DNA of 64,000 bases, taken from the NCBI RefSeq assembly GCF_017696175.1, contig NZ_JAAORE010000002.1, positions 1-64,000 of the forward strand, read 5' to 3'. The translations under genes were made by a program, and so were the position numbers. Within the stretch, counting starts at the first letter, position 1. Every line of letters starts with the position of its first letter. Positions 9,704 to 18,758 of this stretch are shown here, in pieces. The notes under the pieces were generated by a model that did no database searches, was not told where the DNA came from, and saw nothing but the letters and a program-made list of their open reading frames with translations. The stretch is from Prochlorococcus marinus XMU1404 (lineage in GTDB: Bacteria; Cyanobacteriota; Cyanobacteriia; PCC-6307; Cyanobiaceae).

Positions 9704-10719
9704 TGAATATCTTTCAATTCATTAAAAATAAATTTAGAGATTTCAAAAATAAGAAAGGCGAGTCTCAAGAAGTGAAATTTAAATCAACTAATAAATTGAG
9801 TATTGCAATTCTTTGGTCAATAATAGGATCTTTTGGAGTTGGAATAATTTATGCTTCAATTTCAAAGATTGATGAGGTCGTTATCACCAGAGGAGAATTG
9901 CAAGCAGTAGGAGCTGAGAGACCTATTAAATTGCCATTTGACGGTATTGTTGAAAGCATAATGATAAAGGAAGGAGATGAGGTATTGATTGGCCAAGATT
10001 TAATTAAATTAGAGTCAGATATTTATTTAACTAATAAGGCAAATTTAGAAATTCAATTAAAAAATTCAGAGGAAATTTTATTAAATGAAAAAGATATTTT
10101 AAAAAGATTTGCTCAACTTATTCAAGAAGGTGCAGTATCCTATCAAGATTATCTATTACAAAAAAACAAAGTTGAGGAAAATAAATCAAAAATAAATCAA
10201 TTAAAGTCTGAAATAAATGAAATAGATTATCAATTAAAAAAAACGGTGTTAAAAGCGCCCTTAAAGGGTAAAGTTTTCAATCTAATTCCATCTAGCTCTG
10301 GGTATTATGGCTCAAAAGGTGAAACATTATTGGTAATAGTTCCCTCAGAGGAATTGGAGGCAAAAGTATTCTTTAACAATGCTGATATTGGATTTGTTAG
10401 ACAAAATATTCCTGCTGAAATAAGAATTGATTCATATCCCTTTACTCAGTTTGGACATATTGATGGACAGTTAAAAAAACTTGGAGAAGAATCATTACCT
10501 CCTGATCAGTTTAATCCTCAGGCAAGATTCCCTGGATATGTAAAGCTGAATAAACAGTTCCTTGAGAAAAAAGGTAAAAAATATAATTTACAATCAGGAC
10601 AGACTCTATCAGCCAATTTTATTGTTAGAAACAAACCATTAATTACACTAGTAACTGATGTAATAGCTAATGCCTGGGATAGCTTAAGAGGTATAAAGAC
10701 AGAGGGAAGTTTAAACTAA
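9703..10719 (+). CDS. HlyD-family membrane fusion protein of the type I secretion system
   Basis: The protein has 338 residues, starting one base inside the exporter stop codon. It has a short cytoplasmic N-terminus, one membrane helix at about residues 30-52, a biotinyl/lipoyl-like strand (KLPFDGIVESIMIKEGDEV), a coiled-coil hairpin of about 70 residues, the matching lipoyl half (VLKAPLKGKVF) and a beta-barrel C-terminus. It would bridge the ABC exporter to an outer-membrane TolC-type channel, which is not encoded in this window. The gene closes the isomerase-exporter-adaptor operon. Confidence 0.88.
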   Translation: MNIFQFIKNKFRDFKNKKGESQEVKFKSTNKLSIAILWSIIGSFGVGIIYASISKIDEVVITRGELQAVGAERPIKLPFDGIVESIMIKEGDEVLIGQDLIKLESDIYLTNKANLEIQLKNSEEILLNEKDILKRFAQLIQEGAVSYQDYLLQKNKVEENKSKINQLKSEINEIDYQLKKTVLKAPLKGKVFNLIPSSSGYYGSKGETLLVIVPSEELEAKVFFNNADIGFVRQNIPAEIRIDSYPFTQFGHIDGQLKKLGEESLPPDQFNPQARFPGYVKLNKQFLEKKGKKYNLQSGQTLSANFIVRNKPLITLVTDVIANAWDSLRGIKTEGSLN

Positions 10720-10742
10720 AAATAATTAAAACAATTAATATT

Positions 10743-10967
10743 TTATGATTCTAAAGGGGTTACATCCTTTAATTTCTCTTTTAGTTTTTCACTAATTGAT
10801 TGTCTGGACATACTAATTAGCTTTATTGTGTCACTATACATTTTTAGTTGAGCTTCACAGACTTGAAGACCTGTCACATCGTTTTTAGCTTCATCAGATA
10901 ATGATTCATAATCATATTCTTTGTCTTCAAATTTTATTTTCTTTAATTTTTTTGCTGAATCTGTCAT
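10743..10967 (-). CDS. Small acidic/helical protein, DUF6447-like
   Basis: The protein has 74 residues. The N-terminal KIKFEDKEYDYESLSDEAK followed by a helix rich in Gln, Lys and Ile resembles small proteins grouped as DUF6447 (pattern I.F.GKEYD.ESLSDEAK), which I recall from picocyanobacteria and their phages. Function is unknown. It converges on the HlyD gene with a gap of 23 bases. Confidence 0.55.
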   Translation of the reverse strand: MTDSAKKLKKIKFEDKEYDYESLSDEAKNDVTGLQVCEAQLKMYSDTIKLISMSRQSISEKLKEKLKDVTPLES

Positions 10968-11173
10968 GATTTATTCTAGAAAAGTAGATAGTTAGTTTAA
11001 TTTTAAATCATTAACCATCGATACTTCAATAATTATTAATGATTTCAAAATAAATTTATTATTAAAATCTATTCAAATAAAAGTAAATATCCAGTTATTT
11101 AGATTAAATTATTAATTATAAATTTAAATTAAGAACACTATTAAAGATTTATAATAATAAAAAGGTTTTAAAT

Positions 11174-11692
11174 ATGCCTAAAAGAACTCAACTCAATATC
11201 AATATAAATGAAAAACTTTTAAAAGCTTTAAAGATCAGTGCTCTAAAACAAAATAAAAACTTAAGTGATTTAGTCACAGATATTCTTGAATCTTTTGTAT
11301 ATAAGTTAGGTAAAATAGATTTTTCTAAGCCTTTTTCTGATAGAGATGCTTTAAATTGTACAAAGTTTATGAAAGCTTTATTTAATAAAAAATTTGAATT
11401 AGGAGTATACAATAATAAAGAAATCGCTTTTGAAGAATTTATTTTTTACGTAGAAAAATTTAATCAATGGGATAAAATTTATACTCCAAAATTAAAGACA
11501 GTAATGCTTTCAGAATCTTCAGAAGCATGGAGTTCTAAGGAATTAAATTTAATAACTTCCGAAAGAAATTGTGAATGTCCAATTTATGCAGCACTTAAAG
11601 AGTGGACTGGATGTTCTGAATTCCCTTCTCAAGATTTAATTTGTGATTTAGGTAAATCTTTAATACCTGTTATTGAAGCTAATATTAAATAA
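11174..11692 (+). CDS. Ribbon-helix-helix-like N-terminus, putative regulator next to pilus genes
   Basis: The protein has 172 residues. The first 45 (KRTQLNININEKLLKALKI, then SDLVTDILESFV) have the strand-helix-helix pattern of MetJ/Arc-type ribbon-helix-helix DNA-binding proteins. The remainder is not a family I recognise and contains a short Cys cluster (CECPIYAAL) and a C-terminal CDLGKSL. It lies about 105 bases upstream of the prepilin peptidase in the same direction, so pilus-locus regulation is plausible but only inferred. Confidence 0.5.
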   Translation: MPKRTQLNININEKLLKALKISALKQNKNLSDLVTDILESFVYKLGKIDFSKPFSDRDALNCTKFMKALFNKKFELGVYNNKEIAFEEFIFYVEKFNQWDKIYTPKLKTVMLSESSEAWSSKELNLITSERNCECPIYAALKEWTGCSEFPSQDLICDLGKSLIPVIEANIK

Positions 11693-11798
11693 AAAATTTT
11701 GTTTACAAAGATGATTATTTTAAAATTAAACGTTTTCTCATACTTACTGTGATAGATAAATATGTTGCAGAAAATTTATCATTTTAACAATACGACTG

Positions 11799-12620
11799 AT
11801 GAATTATTTTTTTGTTTATGCAACTTTCTTTGTACTAGGAGCATGTTTTGGAAGTTTTATTAATGTCATAAGATATAGATTTCCTCGAGACATTTCGATA
11901 ATAAGTCCTAGAAGTTTTTGTCCTCAATGTAAAACACCAATTCCTTTTTATTTAAATATTCCAATTTTTTCATGGTTTTTTTTAAAAGGGAAATGTAATT
12001 TTTGCAAAACTAAAATCTCCTTTTCGTATCCTTTAATAGAATTTTTTACCGCTTCTTTTTTTGTTTTTAATACTTTCTTCAGTAATTATTTTTCCTCAAT
12101 ATACCTTTTAGATTTATTCTATTTAAATATTTTTAGCACCTTATTGATTATCATCTCTTTAATTGATTTTGATAATATGATAATTCCAAATAAGTTATTA
12201 ATTATTGGATCGTGTTTAGGATTCTTTTTTAATTTAATTAAATATACTTTTTTGGGAAATCAAACTTTTTTGTATGTATTCTACAAATTTATAATTTTAT
12301 CTTTTTTAGCTTTTATTTTTTTGGAGATGTTAAATCTGATAATTTCTTTCTTTCTAAAAAAAGATGCCTTTGGATTTGGAGATAGTAAATATCTTTTCAT
12401 GCTATCTACTTGGCTAGGCTTTTATGGAGTTATTTGTACCTTTGTATTGTCTTTATATATTGGAGGTGTAATTACTATTTTTTTGATCATCTCAAAAAAG
12501 ATAAACTCTTCTGGGAAAATACCCTTTGGTCCTTATTTATCTATTGCTGCTTATGTTGTAAGTTTATTGGGACCAAACAATATAGTTTTATTCCTTAAAA
12601 ATTTTTATAAACTAGCCTAG
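11799..12620 (+). CDS. pilD: Type IV prepilin leader peptidase / N-methyltransferase (PilD)
   Basis: The protein has 273 residues and is strongly hydrophobic with about eight membrane segments. The N-terminal GSFINVIRYRFP and two CxxC pairs (FCPQCKTP and CNFCKTK) form the zinc-binding cytoplasmic domain of bifunctional PilD. The two catalytic aspartates of the A24 aspartyl protease family are visible in SLIDFDNMIIPNK and FGFGDSKYL. It removes the short leader of prepilins and methylates the new N-terminal Phe. It precedes five prepilin-type genes on the same strand. Confidence 0.93.
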   Translation: MNYFFVYATFFVLGACFGSFINVIRYRFPRDISIISPRSFCPQCKTPIPFYLNIPIFSWFFLKGKCNFCKTKISFSYPLIEFFTASFFVFNTFFSNYFSSIYLLDLFYLNIFSTLLIIISLIDFDNMIIPNKLLIIGSCLGFFFNLIKYTFLGNQTFLYVFYKFIILSFLAFIFLEMLNLIISFFLKKDAFGFGDSKYLFMLSTWLGFYGVICTFVLSLYIGGVITIFLIISKKINSSGKIPFGPYLSIAAYVVSLLGPNNIVLFLKNFYKLA

Positions 12621-12695
12621 ATAATTAAAATTTTAAGTTAATGTTCAATTTGAAAATTAAGCAATAAAATAAATAGTAATTGAAGTCTTAAATTA

Positions 12696-13013
12696 ATGAA
12701 AATATTTTTCAAATTTTTTTTACTCTCTACAATATCAGTCTTTGTTAATGGTGATGTGTATGCATCTAAATCTTTAGATAAAAAGTTTATGAATAGTTTT
12801 AATAACTATAAAACATATGAGAAAGTAATAGAACCTCAAAATCAATTTTATAATTTACTTGGCATTAAAGGATATGCTGATCAAAGGCTTAAGAAAAGTA
12901 GTTTCAAATTACGGAATATTTACAAAATAGAGTCATCAAAACAAATAGGTAAATATAGATTAAATGGATCTGATATTAACAACACTTTTAATGAGAGTCT
13001 TCAAGATTTTTAA
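12696..13013 (+). CDS. Small secreted protein of the pilus locus
   Basis: The protein has 105 residues. It begins with a clear export signal (MKIFFKFFLLSTISVFV ending near VYA) and continues as a Lys/Tyr/Asn-rich soluble domain. I do not recognise a family, and there is no prepilin motif or cysteine pair. Its place between the prepilin peptidase and the first prepilin suggests a periplasmic or surface role in pilus function. Confidence 0.6.
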   Translation: MKIFFKFFLLSTISVFVNGDVYASKSLDKKFMNSFNNYKTYEKVIEPQNQFYNLLGIKGYADQRLKKSSFKLRNIYKIESSKQIGKYRLNGSDINNTFNESLQDF

Positions 13014-13100
13014 AAAAAATTCTATAAATATTTTTTTAATTTTTTTTATGAATGCATTTTATGGAAATAAGAAATATAGAAATTTTCTATTATAGAAGTT

Positions 13101-13739
13101 ATGAAATTAAATATTAATATTTTCTCTAAAAATAAAAATTTGGAAGAAGGATTCACAATTACTGAACTTTTGATATCAATCGTGATTCTGGCTGTTATGG
13201 TAAGTCTTTCAATTCCTAGTGCTTTAAGGTGGATAGAAAAAGAACAACAGAATGCTTATCTAAGAGAGTTAATCAGTTATTTAGAACTTTTAAAAAAAGA
13301 AACACGAAGGTGGAATGGGACTTGTGAAGTAAAAACTAATAGTTTTGCAAAAAACATTTATGACCCAATTACACGCAAAAGAAAGTCAGAAAAGGCTTTT
13401 ATTGTAGATTGCGAAGGAATGGATAAAAACCAAAAACTAAGAATTGCAAGGCAGGTGCCATTAATAGGGGAAAAAGTTTTTCAGGAAACAAGTCAAAAAA
13501 ATTTTAATTTTACTCCGAAGGGTTATCTTTCATTGCCAGATAATGAAACTAGTTTAGTAATAATTATTGGAGGCAGGTCAAAAGGGAGATTTTACCAAAG
13601 ACCTAAATGCATATTTATGGAAGCACCAATTGGATTGATTAAGTCTGGGTTTTATCAATCAAACTATTTATTTTTTTCAGATAGAGATGGGAATAGGCAA
13701 AACTCTGGATTAAGAAAACAATTTTGCTATGCAATGTAG
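13101..13739 (+). CDS. Prepilin-like protein (GspH-type minor pilin)
   Basis: The protein has 212 residues. A short leader ends in EEG, followed by the mature N-terminus FTITELLISIVILAVMV, with Glu at +5 and a hydrophobic helix as required for PilD processing and pilus assembly. The globular part has Cys residues (GTCEVK, DCEGMD, KCIF, QFCYAM) that could form disulfides. Its length and strand-rich second half suggest a GspH/FimT-like minor pilin. Confidence 0.8.
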   Translation: MKLNINIFSKNKNLEEGFTITELLISIVILAVMVSLSIPSALRWIEKEQQNAYLRELISYLELLKKETRRWNGTCEVKTNSFAKNIYDPITRKRKSEKAFIVDCEGMDKNQKLRIARQVPLIGEKVFQETSQKNFNFTPKGYLSLPDNETSLVIIIGGRSKGRFYQRPKCIFMEAPIGLIKSGFYQSNYLFFSDRDGNRQNSGLRKQFCYAM

Positions 13740-13848
13740 ATCAGAGCGTTTTATTTAAAGAAAATATCAGTATTATCTAATACATAATTAAGGCAAAGAT
13801 AAGGAGCTACTTGTCTGAAAGTTTAAAATTATTTATATTATAATAGTC

Positions 13849-14430
13849 ATGAATACATTTTTTTTAATGACTTCTTCGTTTAAAAGATACTTAATTAACT
13901 ACCTTTCTAATAGAAAGCTTAAATCCCAATCTGCTTTTACATTAGTTGAACTTATAGTAGTGGTAGTAATAATTGGAGTTTTATCTTCTATAGCTATTCC
14001 TAGTTTCCAAAATGCTAGTGATAAAGCAAAGCAGAAAGAAGCTTCTTCAATGATTGCTTCTTACTTAAAAGCCGCACAAGCTTACTATACTGAATACGGA
14101 CAAGGCGTTACTTTTTCTTCTCAACTTGGTGAGTATGTAAACGTAACAGGTTGTAGACAATTTGATCCTCAGTATTGCAAAAATAATAACAGCGCAACAG
14201 TTAATTGGTCATCTACAAATAGAAATCAGTGGTTTACTCCAACAGGTAACTATAGAATAGAAATGCAATTAAATGGCTCTAGATTAAATTTCTTAGGTTA
14301 TCCACATAACACTACCTCTGGATTGGGAGTAATTGGTTGCTATGATTACTCTTCTGGAGCAACCAGACTAAAAGAAAATGGTGGAAATGAGAAGGGTACT
14401 AATTTTGTAAGGAATATAAACTGCAGTTAA
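13849..14430 (+). CDS. pilA: Type IV pilin, probable major pilin (PilA/GspG-like)
   Basis: The protein has 193 residues. The leader of about 30 residues is long; processing would occur before FTLVELIVVVVIIGVLSSI, where Glu+5 is present. The classic helix is followed by a region typical of cyanobacterial PilA (AIPSFQNASDKAKQKEA, then AYYTEYGQG). Four Cys residues in the globular domain (GCRQF, QYCK, GCYDY, final NCS) could form two disulfides. It is the best PilA match among the prepilins here. Confidence 0.87.
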   Translation: MNTFFLMTSSFKRYLINYLSNRKLKSQSAFTLVELIVVVVIIGVLSSIAIPSFQNASDKAKQKEASSMIASYLKAAQAYYTEYGQGVTFSSQLGEYVNVTGCRQFDPQYCKNNNSATVNWSSTNRNQWFTPTGNYRIEMQLNGSRLNFLGYPHNTTSGLGVIGCYDYSSGATRLKENGGNEKGTNFVRNINCS

Positions 14431-14454
14431 CAAAGTGGAAACTAATCTTTTAAT

Positions 14455-16740
14455 GTGAGCAATATTTTTTCTTCAAAAAAAATAAATATTTCTATACATA
14501 ATAAACTTTTTTATAAAATACAAAATAGGGCTTCAGAAAACAAAGCTTTTGCTTTGCCTCAAATTTTAGTTTTAGCCATTGGAATATCAATAACTTTAGT
14601 TGGATTAATGAATGTCTCAATTAACAGACTTTCAACTTCTAAATTAAGTAATGCTGAAATGCAGGCTAAAAATGCAACTGAGTCTGCTTTTAATTCTTTA
14701 AGAACTCTTTTGAATAATAGTGGGAATGTACCTTATTACTATTATTGGTTATTAAAAACGTGCTCTATTGACTCCAGCAATAATGAATGCCCAACTTTTG
14801 GAGGAGGTAAATATGGAAATCAGTGGCCTGGCTATTTAAATAAAGGAAAATTTCGTGATCCATCTACTTTATATTGGGTAGATACCAATAGTGAATGGTG
14901 TGATGGAATATCTTCTCCTACTTGTATTGGAAGACAAGTAGCCCCAGCTTGCTCATATTTAGGCAGAGATGCACGTATTTCCCAAATTCCATGGAACTTA
15001 TATTCAAATAGTTTGGATATTTTACTCAATGGTGAAGAGAAAAGAATCAGTTCAAGCATTAATAGTTCTAACATTCAAAGTTTTCTAATAAAATCAACCG
15101 ACTTTGTTGGCGATGAATATGGTGGCGAAAATTCTGTATTGTTTGAGGGATATAACGCATCTTCAAAAGATCCAAATATAAAAAATTCGACTAATAAAAT
15201 AAGAGCAAATATTGAAGTATTTAAGTCTGTTTCTGATTCTGGATTTGCATTCATTAGTGCAGGTGAAAATGTAAGGGATGAAAATTCACTTTTTTTGGGA
15301 AATTTCAAGACCCTTAATAATAAGCAAAAAGGATCTATATTATGGAGAAAAAATATTGATCCCAATAGGGCTTATTTTGAATGTAATAAAATTAAAATGG
15401 AATCTGGAATAAAAAATTATTCTAGATTACCTGATAATTCTAATGATGGAGGAGGGCTATGGGTCCAACCACTTGCATTACCTTCCAGACCAATGATAAA
15501 GAATCAAGGGCAATTAGGTTCTATTTGGAATCCTTCTACTAACCAGATCGTTTGTCTAGGGGATCAAAAATTTGGTCAATATTTTGGGCCAAACTGCAGA
15601 TTCCTCGAAAAAGATGGTTTTAATAATTATGCGAATAAAGATAGGACATATACAATAGATGATTTAGTTGTAAGAGGCAAAGATGCTTATTTTGGCATAG
15701 TAACTACTGATAAATCGAGAGTTACATTAATAGTAAGGGGATCTATAGATTTAAGTTATGGAGGGAGGATTTGTCACAGACATGGAGGACCTAACGGTAA
15801 ATGTGGTTCGGGGAAACCAGAAAACTTAACAATCTTATTTCAACAACCTGCACAAAAAGGTGGTAAACAAAGATTAGAATGTTCCTCAAATGGCGGTATA
15901 AGATATGTAAAAGATAAAAATTTAAATATCCCAATTAATCATGATAATAATATTCCATTTAACACGTTCAACTTATCATTAGGCACTGGACAAAATAATG
16001 AATTTTTTAGTGCTTTTGTTTATGCTCCTGATACGACATTTTCTGTTGCTACTCCAGAAACAATATACTATTCAAGGGCTGGTGAGCCTTGGAATCTTGT
16101 CTCTACAGTTAAAGGGGTATACGCTTTAGTAGATTATCCAGGAGGCACGTCTGATCAAAGAACTCCAAAACTTTTTCGTAATATTAAAGGTGGTTTAATA
16201 CCTTATACAACTACTCCAGACACTTCTTCATGGGATAGAAATACGCATGGATTTGATGACGTTTTTATCATTGCTGCTGGAAGACGAGGAGAAAAATCAA
16301 AACCGCAAATAAATAGTATGCTAAATATGGCTCTTTTATGGGATTCAATAGCTGATAATTATTTACTTGTTGGATTCGAATCTCAAGGAAATGATTTGAA
16401 ATTTGTTGATAGAAATTTAGAAGGACGAGCATGGAAAGTTAATTTAGGAAATAACCCTTGGCTTAAAGATCAAACAGGAGATAGCATTATTCATCACTAT
16501 GGAATGGAATTAAGACAAGTTTCCGATTTATCGGAGGACTCATCTTTTAAAGGATCTATTTGGGTTAAAAATGCATGTTTTGACAAAAATGGTAAGGGTG
16601 AGGTTTCTTGGGACTTCAACAGTAACTATAAAGATGATCTTGTTAAACGTTTTAACTATAATAATCAATATTATTTTGGCGTTCCATATTATAGAGGCAA
16701 GTCGATAAAAGTTTGGGATACCTTGAGAACCTTTAATTGA
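14455..16740 (+). CDS. Very large prepilin-like protein (GspK/PilX-like), possible tip subunit
   Basis: The protein has 761 residues from GTG 14455; no ATG precedes the prepilin segment. The segment NKAFALPQILVLAIGISITL has a class III-like cleavage context but Gln rather than Glu at +5. Lack of Glu+5 is characteristic of GspK-type subunits that cap pseudopili. The remaining 700 residues are Gly/Asn/Ser-rich with several Cys residues and include DDLVVRGKDAYFGIV and CHRHGG stretches. I do not recognise a specific enzymatic domain. It lies between the main pilin and the other minor pilins, spaced 10 bases from the next gene, so an adhesive or initiating tip role is reasonable. Confidence 0.75.
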   Translation: MSNIFSSKKINISIHNKLFYKIQNRASENKAFALPQILVLAIGISITLVGLMNVSINRLSTSKLSNAEMQAKNATESAFNSLRTLLNNSGNVPYYYYWLLKTCSIDSSNNECPTFGGGKYGNQWPGYLNKGKFRDPSTLYWVDTNSEWCDGISSPTCIGRQVAPACSYLGRDARISQIPWNLYSNSLDILLNGEEKRISSSINSSNIQSFLIKSTDFVGDEYGGENSVLFEGYNASSKDPNIKNSTNKIRANIEVFKSVSDSGFAFISAGENVRDENSLFLGNFKTLNNKQKGSILWRKNIDPNRAYFECNKIKMESGIKNYSRLPDNSNDGGGLWVQPLALPSRPMIKNQGQLGSIWNPSTNQIVCLGDQKFGQYFGPNCRFLEKDGFNNYANKDRTYTIDDLVVRGKDAYFGIVTTDKSRVTLIVRGSIDLSYGGRICHRHGGPNGKCGSGKPENLTILFQQPAQKGGKQRLECSSNGGIRYVKDKNLNIPINHDNNIPFNTFNLSLGTGQNNEFFSAFVYAPDTTFSVATPETIYYSRAGEPWNLVSTVKGVYALVDYPGGTSDQRTPKLFRNIKGGLIPYTTTPDTSSWDRNTHGFDDVFIIAAGRRGEKSKPQINSMLNMALLWDSIADNYLLVGFESQGNDLKFVDRNLEGRAWKVNLGNNPWLKDQTGDSIIHHYGMELRQVSDLSEDSSFKGSIWVKNACFDKNGKGEVSWDFNSNYKDDLVKRFNYNNQYYFGVPYYRGKSIKVWDTLRTFN

Positions 16741-16749
16741 TTTTTAGCT

Positions 16750-17355
16750 ATGAAAAGATTATTTCGGGGGGATTTAAAATTTAGTTTTTTAAAACAAGAA
16801 GGTTTCGGATTAAGTGAAACTATCCTCAGTCTTATGATGCTCTCTTTTATAACAACTTATGCCTTATATTTTGTAACACTTAGGCAAATAAATTTATATA
16901 AGGCAAATTTAAATAATGCAATTAATGATGAGATTAGAAGAGATATAGAAAAATTAAAATCTGAATTATGGTATGAGCACTATAATGCCCCACAAGGAAA
17001 TATGAGCGCATTTTATAGTATTGGTCTTTCATCTTCTGAACCAAAATTTTATTGTGGAGATATTTTAAGAACATTTTTAAGATTGCCTAGTTGGCAAAAT
17101 AGGATTTGGACCCCTGGTTCTAGTGATTCAAATTATACTGGTCAAAAAAGAAACAAAATTTTTTCGGGTCAAGGAGTAAGAATTGAGAGAAAAGTTGACT
17201 CTCAAAGACCATTTAATATGGGAAATGATTCAGTAATTGATAAAAGTATTGCTGAAATAACTTATATTGTTACTACTAAAGATAACAGTTCTCAATGGAC
17301 TAGCATTCAACTAAGTAGTGAAGCACACAGCTGGTGTCCACCCTCTTATGAATAA
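16750..17355 (+). CDS. Minor prepilin-like protein (PilV/GspI-type)
   Basis: The protein has 201 residues. The leader ends in KQEG, followed by FGLSETILSLMMLSFITTY with Glu at +5. The globular region has Cys in FYCGDIL and at SWCPPSYE near the end. It lies 10 bases after the 761-residue prepilin and 3 bases before the von Willebrand A prepilin, so all three are probably cotranslated and may form a tip complex like GspI-J-K. Confidence 0.78.
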   Translation: MKRLFRGDLKFSFLKQEGFGLSETILSLMMLSFITTYALYFVTLRQINLYKANLNNAINDEIRRDIEKLKSELWYEHYNAPQGNMSAFYSIGLSSSEPKFYCGDILRTFLRLPSWQNRIWTPGSSDSNYTGQKRNKIFSGQGVRIERKVDSQRPFNMGNDSVIDKSIAEITYIVTTKDNSSQWTSIQLSSEAHSWCPPSYE

Positions 17356-17358
17356 AAA

Positions 17359-18756
17359 ATGAAGTCTGTTTTTTCTTATAAATATATATTCTCATTAGTG
17401 AATAAAAGATCAAATAAATATGGTTTTACGCTCCCAGAACTTATAGTTTCTGGATTTGTTTCTCTATTAATTCTTATATCAGGATATACTCTCTTAAAAA
17501 TGAATTTACAAGTAAATAATTCTGATGAATTAAATCTTAAATTAGGAGGAAAAATAAATAATGCTTTAGATTTTATTGTTGATGAAATAAATAGCAGTAA
17601 AAGAGTAATAACAACTTACAATGATGTTCCAAATTCATGTCGCCCTTTACCACAAGGTGATTTAGTACTTGCTTTGAAAATGCCTGATCAAGCAAAAAGT
17701 AGTTCGTCTTATCAAACTTCTAATATGGGTAATGAATCTAAAACAAAAAAACAAAATTGGGTTACTTTAGCAAAAGATTGCCCTATTTTTTATAATTTAG
17801 TTAGAGATTACACTTTTAGTGGTAAAGGCATATCATACATACTTAAACGAACAGGACCCACAGTAGATGAACAAGGATTTTATAGAGCTACAGATATTAA
17901 AACTACTGTTGTTACGGATAGAATTAGAAGTGATTTTGAAGATGATATAAGGTGCTTAACAACTAATAACCAAAAATGGACTAGGAAACAGATAAAAGGG
18001 ATTATTTTATGTACTGATGAAAAAGGTAAAGGTGCTGAAATAATGATTAATGCAGAAGCCTCTAGAGTTAGAAATCCATTAATCATATTTAAAACTTCAG
18101 GAGGTTACGCAAGGATTCAGGATGATGATTTAATGAATTTAGGAAATGCTGGGGCTGGAAATTTAGGGATTAACCCACCTTGTACTAACTGTGACTTTTT
18201 TCAAAAACCTCTAAAGAAGAAAGTAACTTTTTTTATTGATATATCTGGATCTATGAATTGGGGAAAGATAAAGGGGCTTACACCTATGGAGGCAGCAAAA
18301 AATGAATTAATTAACAGTATTAGAGCTTTACCAGTTAATCAAGGTTTTAAATTACAAGTAGTTGCATTCAACCATTGGTCTAGAAAAATGTGGTCTTCAC
18401 CTATGGAGGTTACCACTAGTTCAAAAATGTATGCTATTTCTTGGGTTAGTAGATTAACAGCCGGCGGAGGTACAAACCCATGGTCAGGAATTTCAGAAGC
18501 TATTCAAAATTCAGAAGTTCAGCAAATTGCTGTTCTCTCAGATGGATGGACAAAAACATCAGGACGTTGTTTTAATAATGGAAAGTCTTATTCATATGCA
18601 GAATGTTTTAAGGACTATAACGATAGCGTTAGAGCAACTAATGAGGAGGGAACAGTGCAGATTGATTCTTTTTCTATGAGAAATGATTTTTGTTCAAATG
18701 GATGGATGGGAGAACTTTCCTCTAAAAATTCAGGAAGCTGTACTCACATTAATTAA
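17359..18756 (+). CDS. Prepilin-like protein (PilW/GspJ-type) fused to a von Willebrand factor A domain
   Basis: The protein has 465 residues. The N-terminus has a prepilin motif (KYG then FTLPELIVSGFVSLLILISG, Glu+5) and a GspJ/PilW-like region to about residue 270. From about residue 288 a von Willebrand A domain follows: FFIDISGSM gives the metal-site DxSxS, GGGTNPWSG supplies the Thr, and AVLSDGW supplies the Asp, so the MIDAS site looks complete. Such domains bind ligands through a divalent cation and are known at pilus tips in other families (PilC/PilY1, pilus adhesins of Gram-positives). A pilus-tip adhesin is the best inference. The end contains four Cys residues. Confidence 0.85.
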   Translation: MKSVFSYKYIFSLVNKRSNKYGFTLPELIVSGFVSLLILISGYTLLKMNLQVNNSDELNLKLGGKINNALDFIVDEINSSKRVITTYNDVPNSCRPLPQGDLVLALKMPDQAKSSSSYQTSNMGNESKTKKQNWVTLAKDCPIFYNLVRDYTFSGKGISYILKRTGPTVDEQGFYRATDIKTTVVTDRIRSDFEDDIRCLTTNNQKWTRKQIKGIILCTDEKGKGAEIMINAEASRVRNPLIIFKTSGGYARIQDDDLMNLGNAGAGNLGINPPCTNCDFFQKPLKKKVTFFIDISGSMNWGKIKGLTPMEAAKNELINSIRALPVNQGFKLQVVAFNHWSRKMWSSPMEVTTSSKMYAISWVSRLTAGGGTNPWSGISEAIQNSEVQQIAVLSDGWTKTSGRCFNNGKSYSYAECFKDYNDSVRATNEEGTVQIDSFSMRNDFCSNGWMGELSSKNSGSCTHIN

Positions 18757-18758
18757 AT

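Noticed and set aside
12410-12598. 62-residue plus-strand ORF
   Set aside because: Alternative frame within the prepilin peptidase gene.
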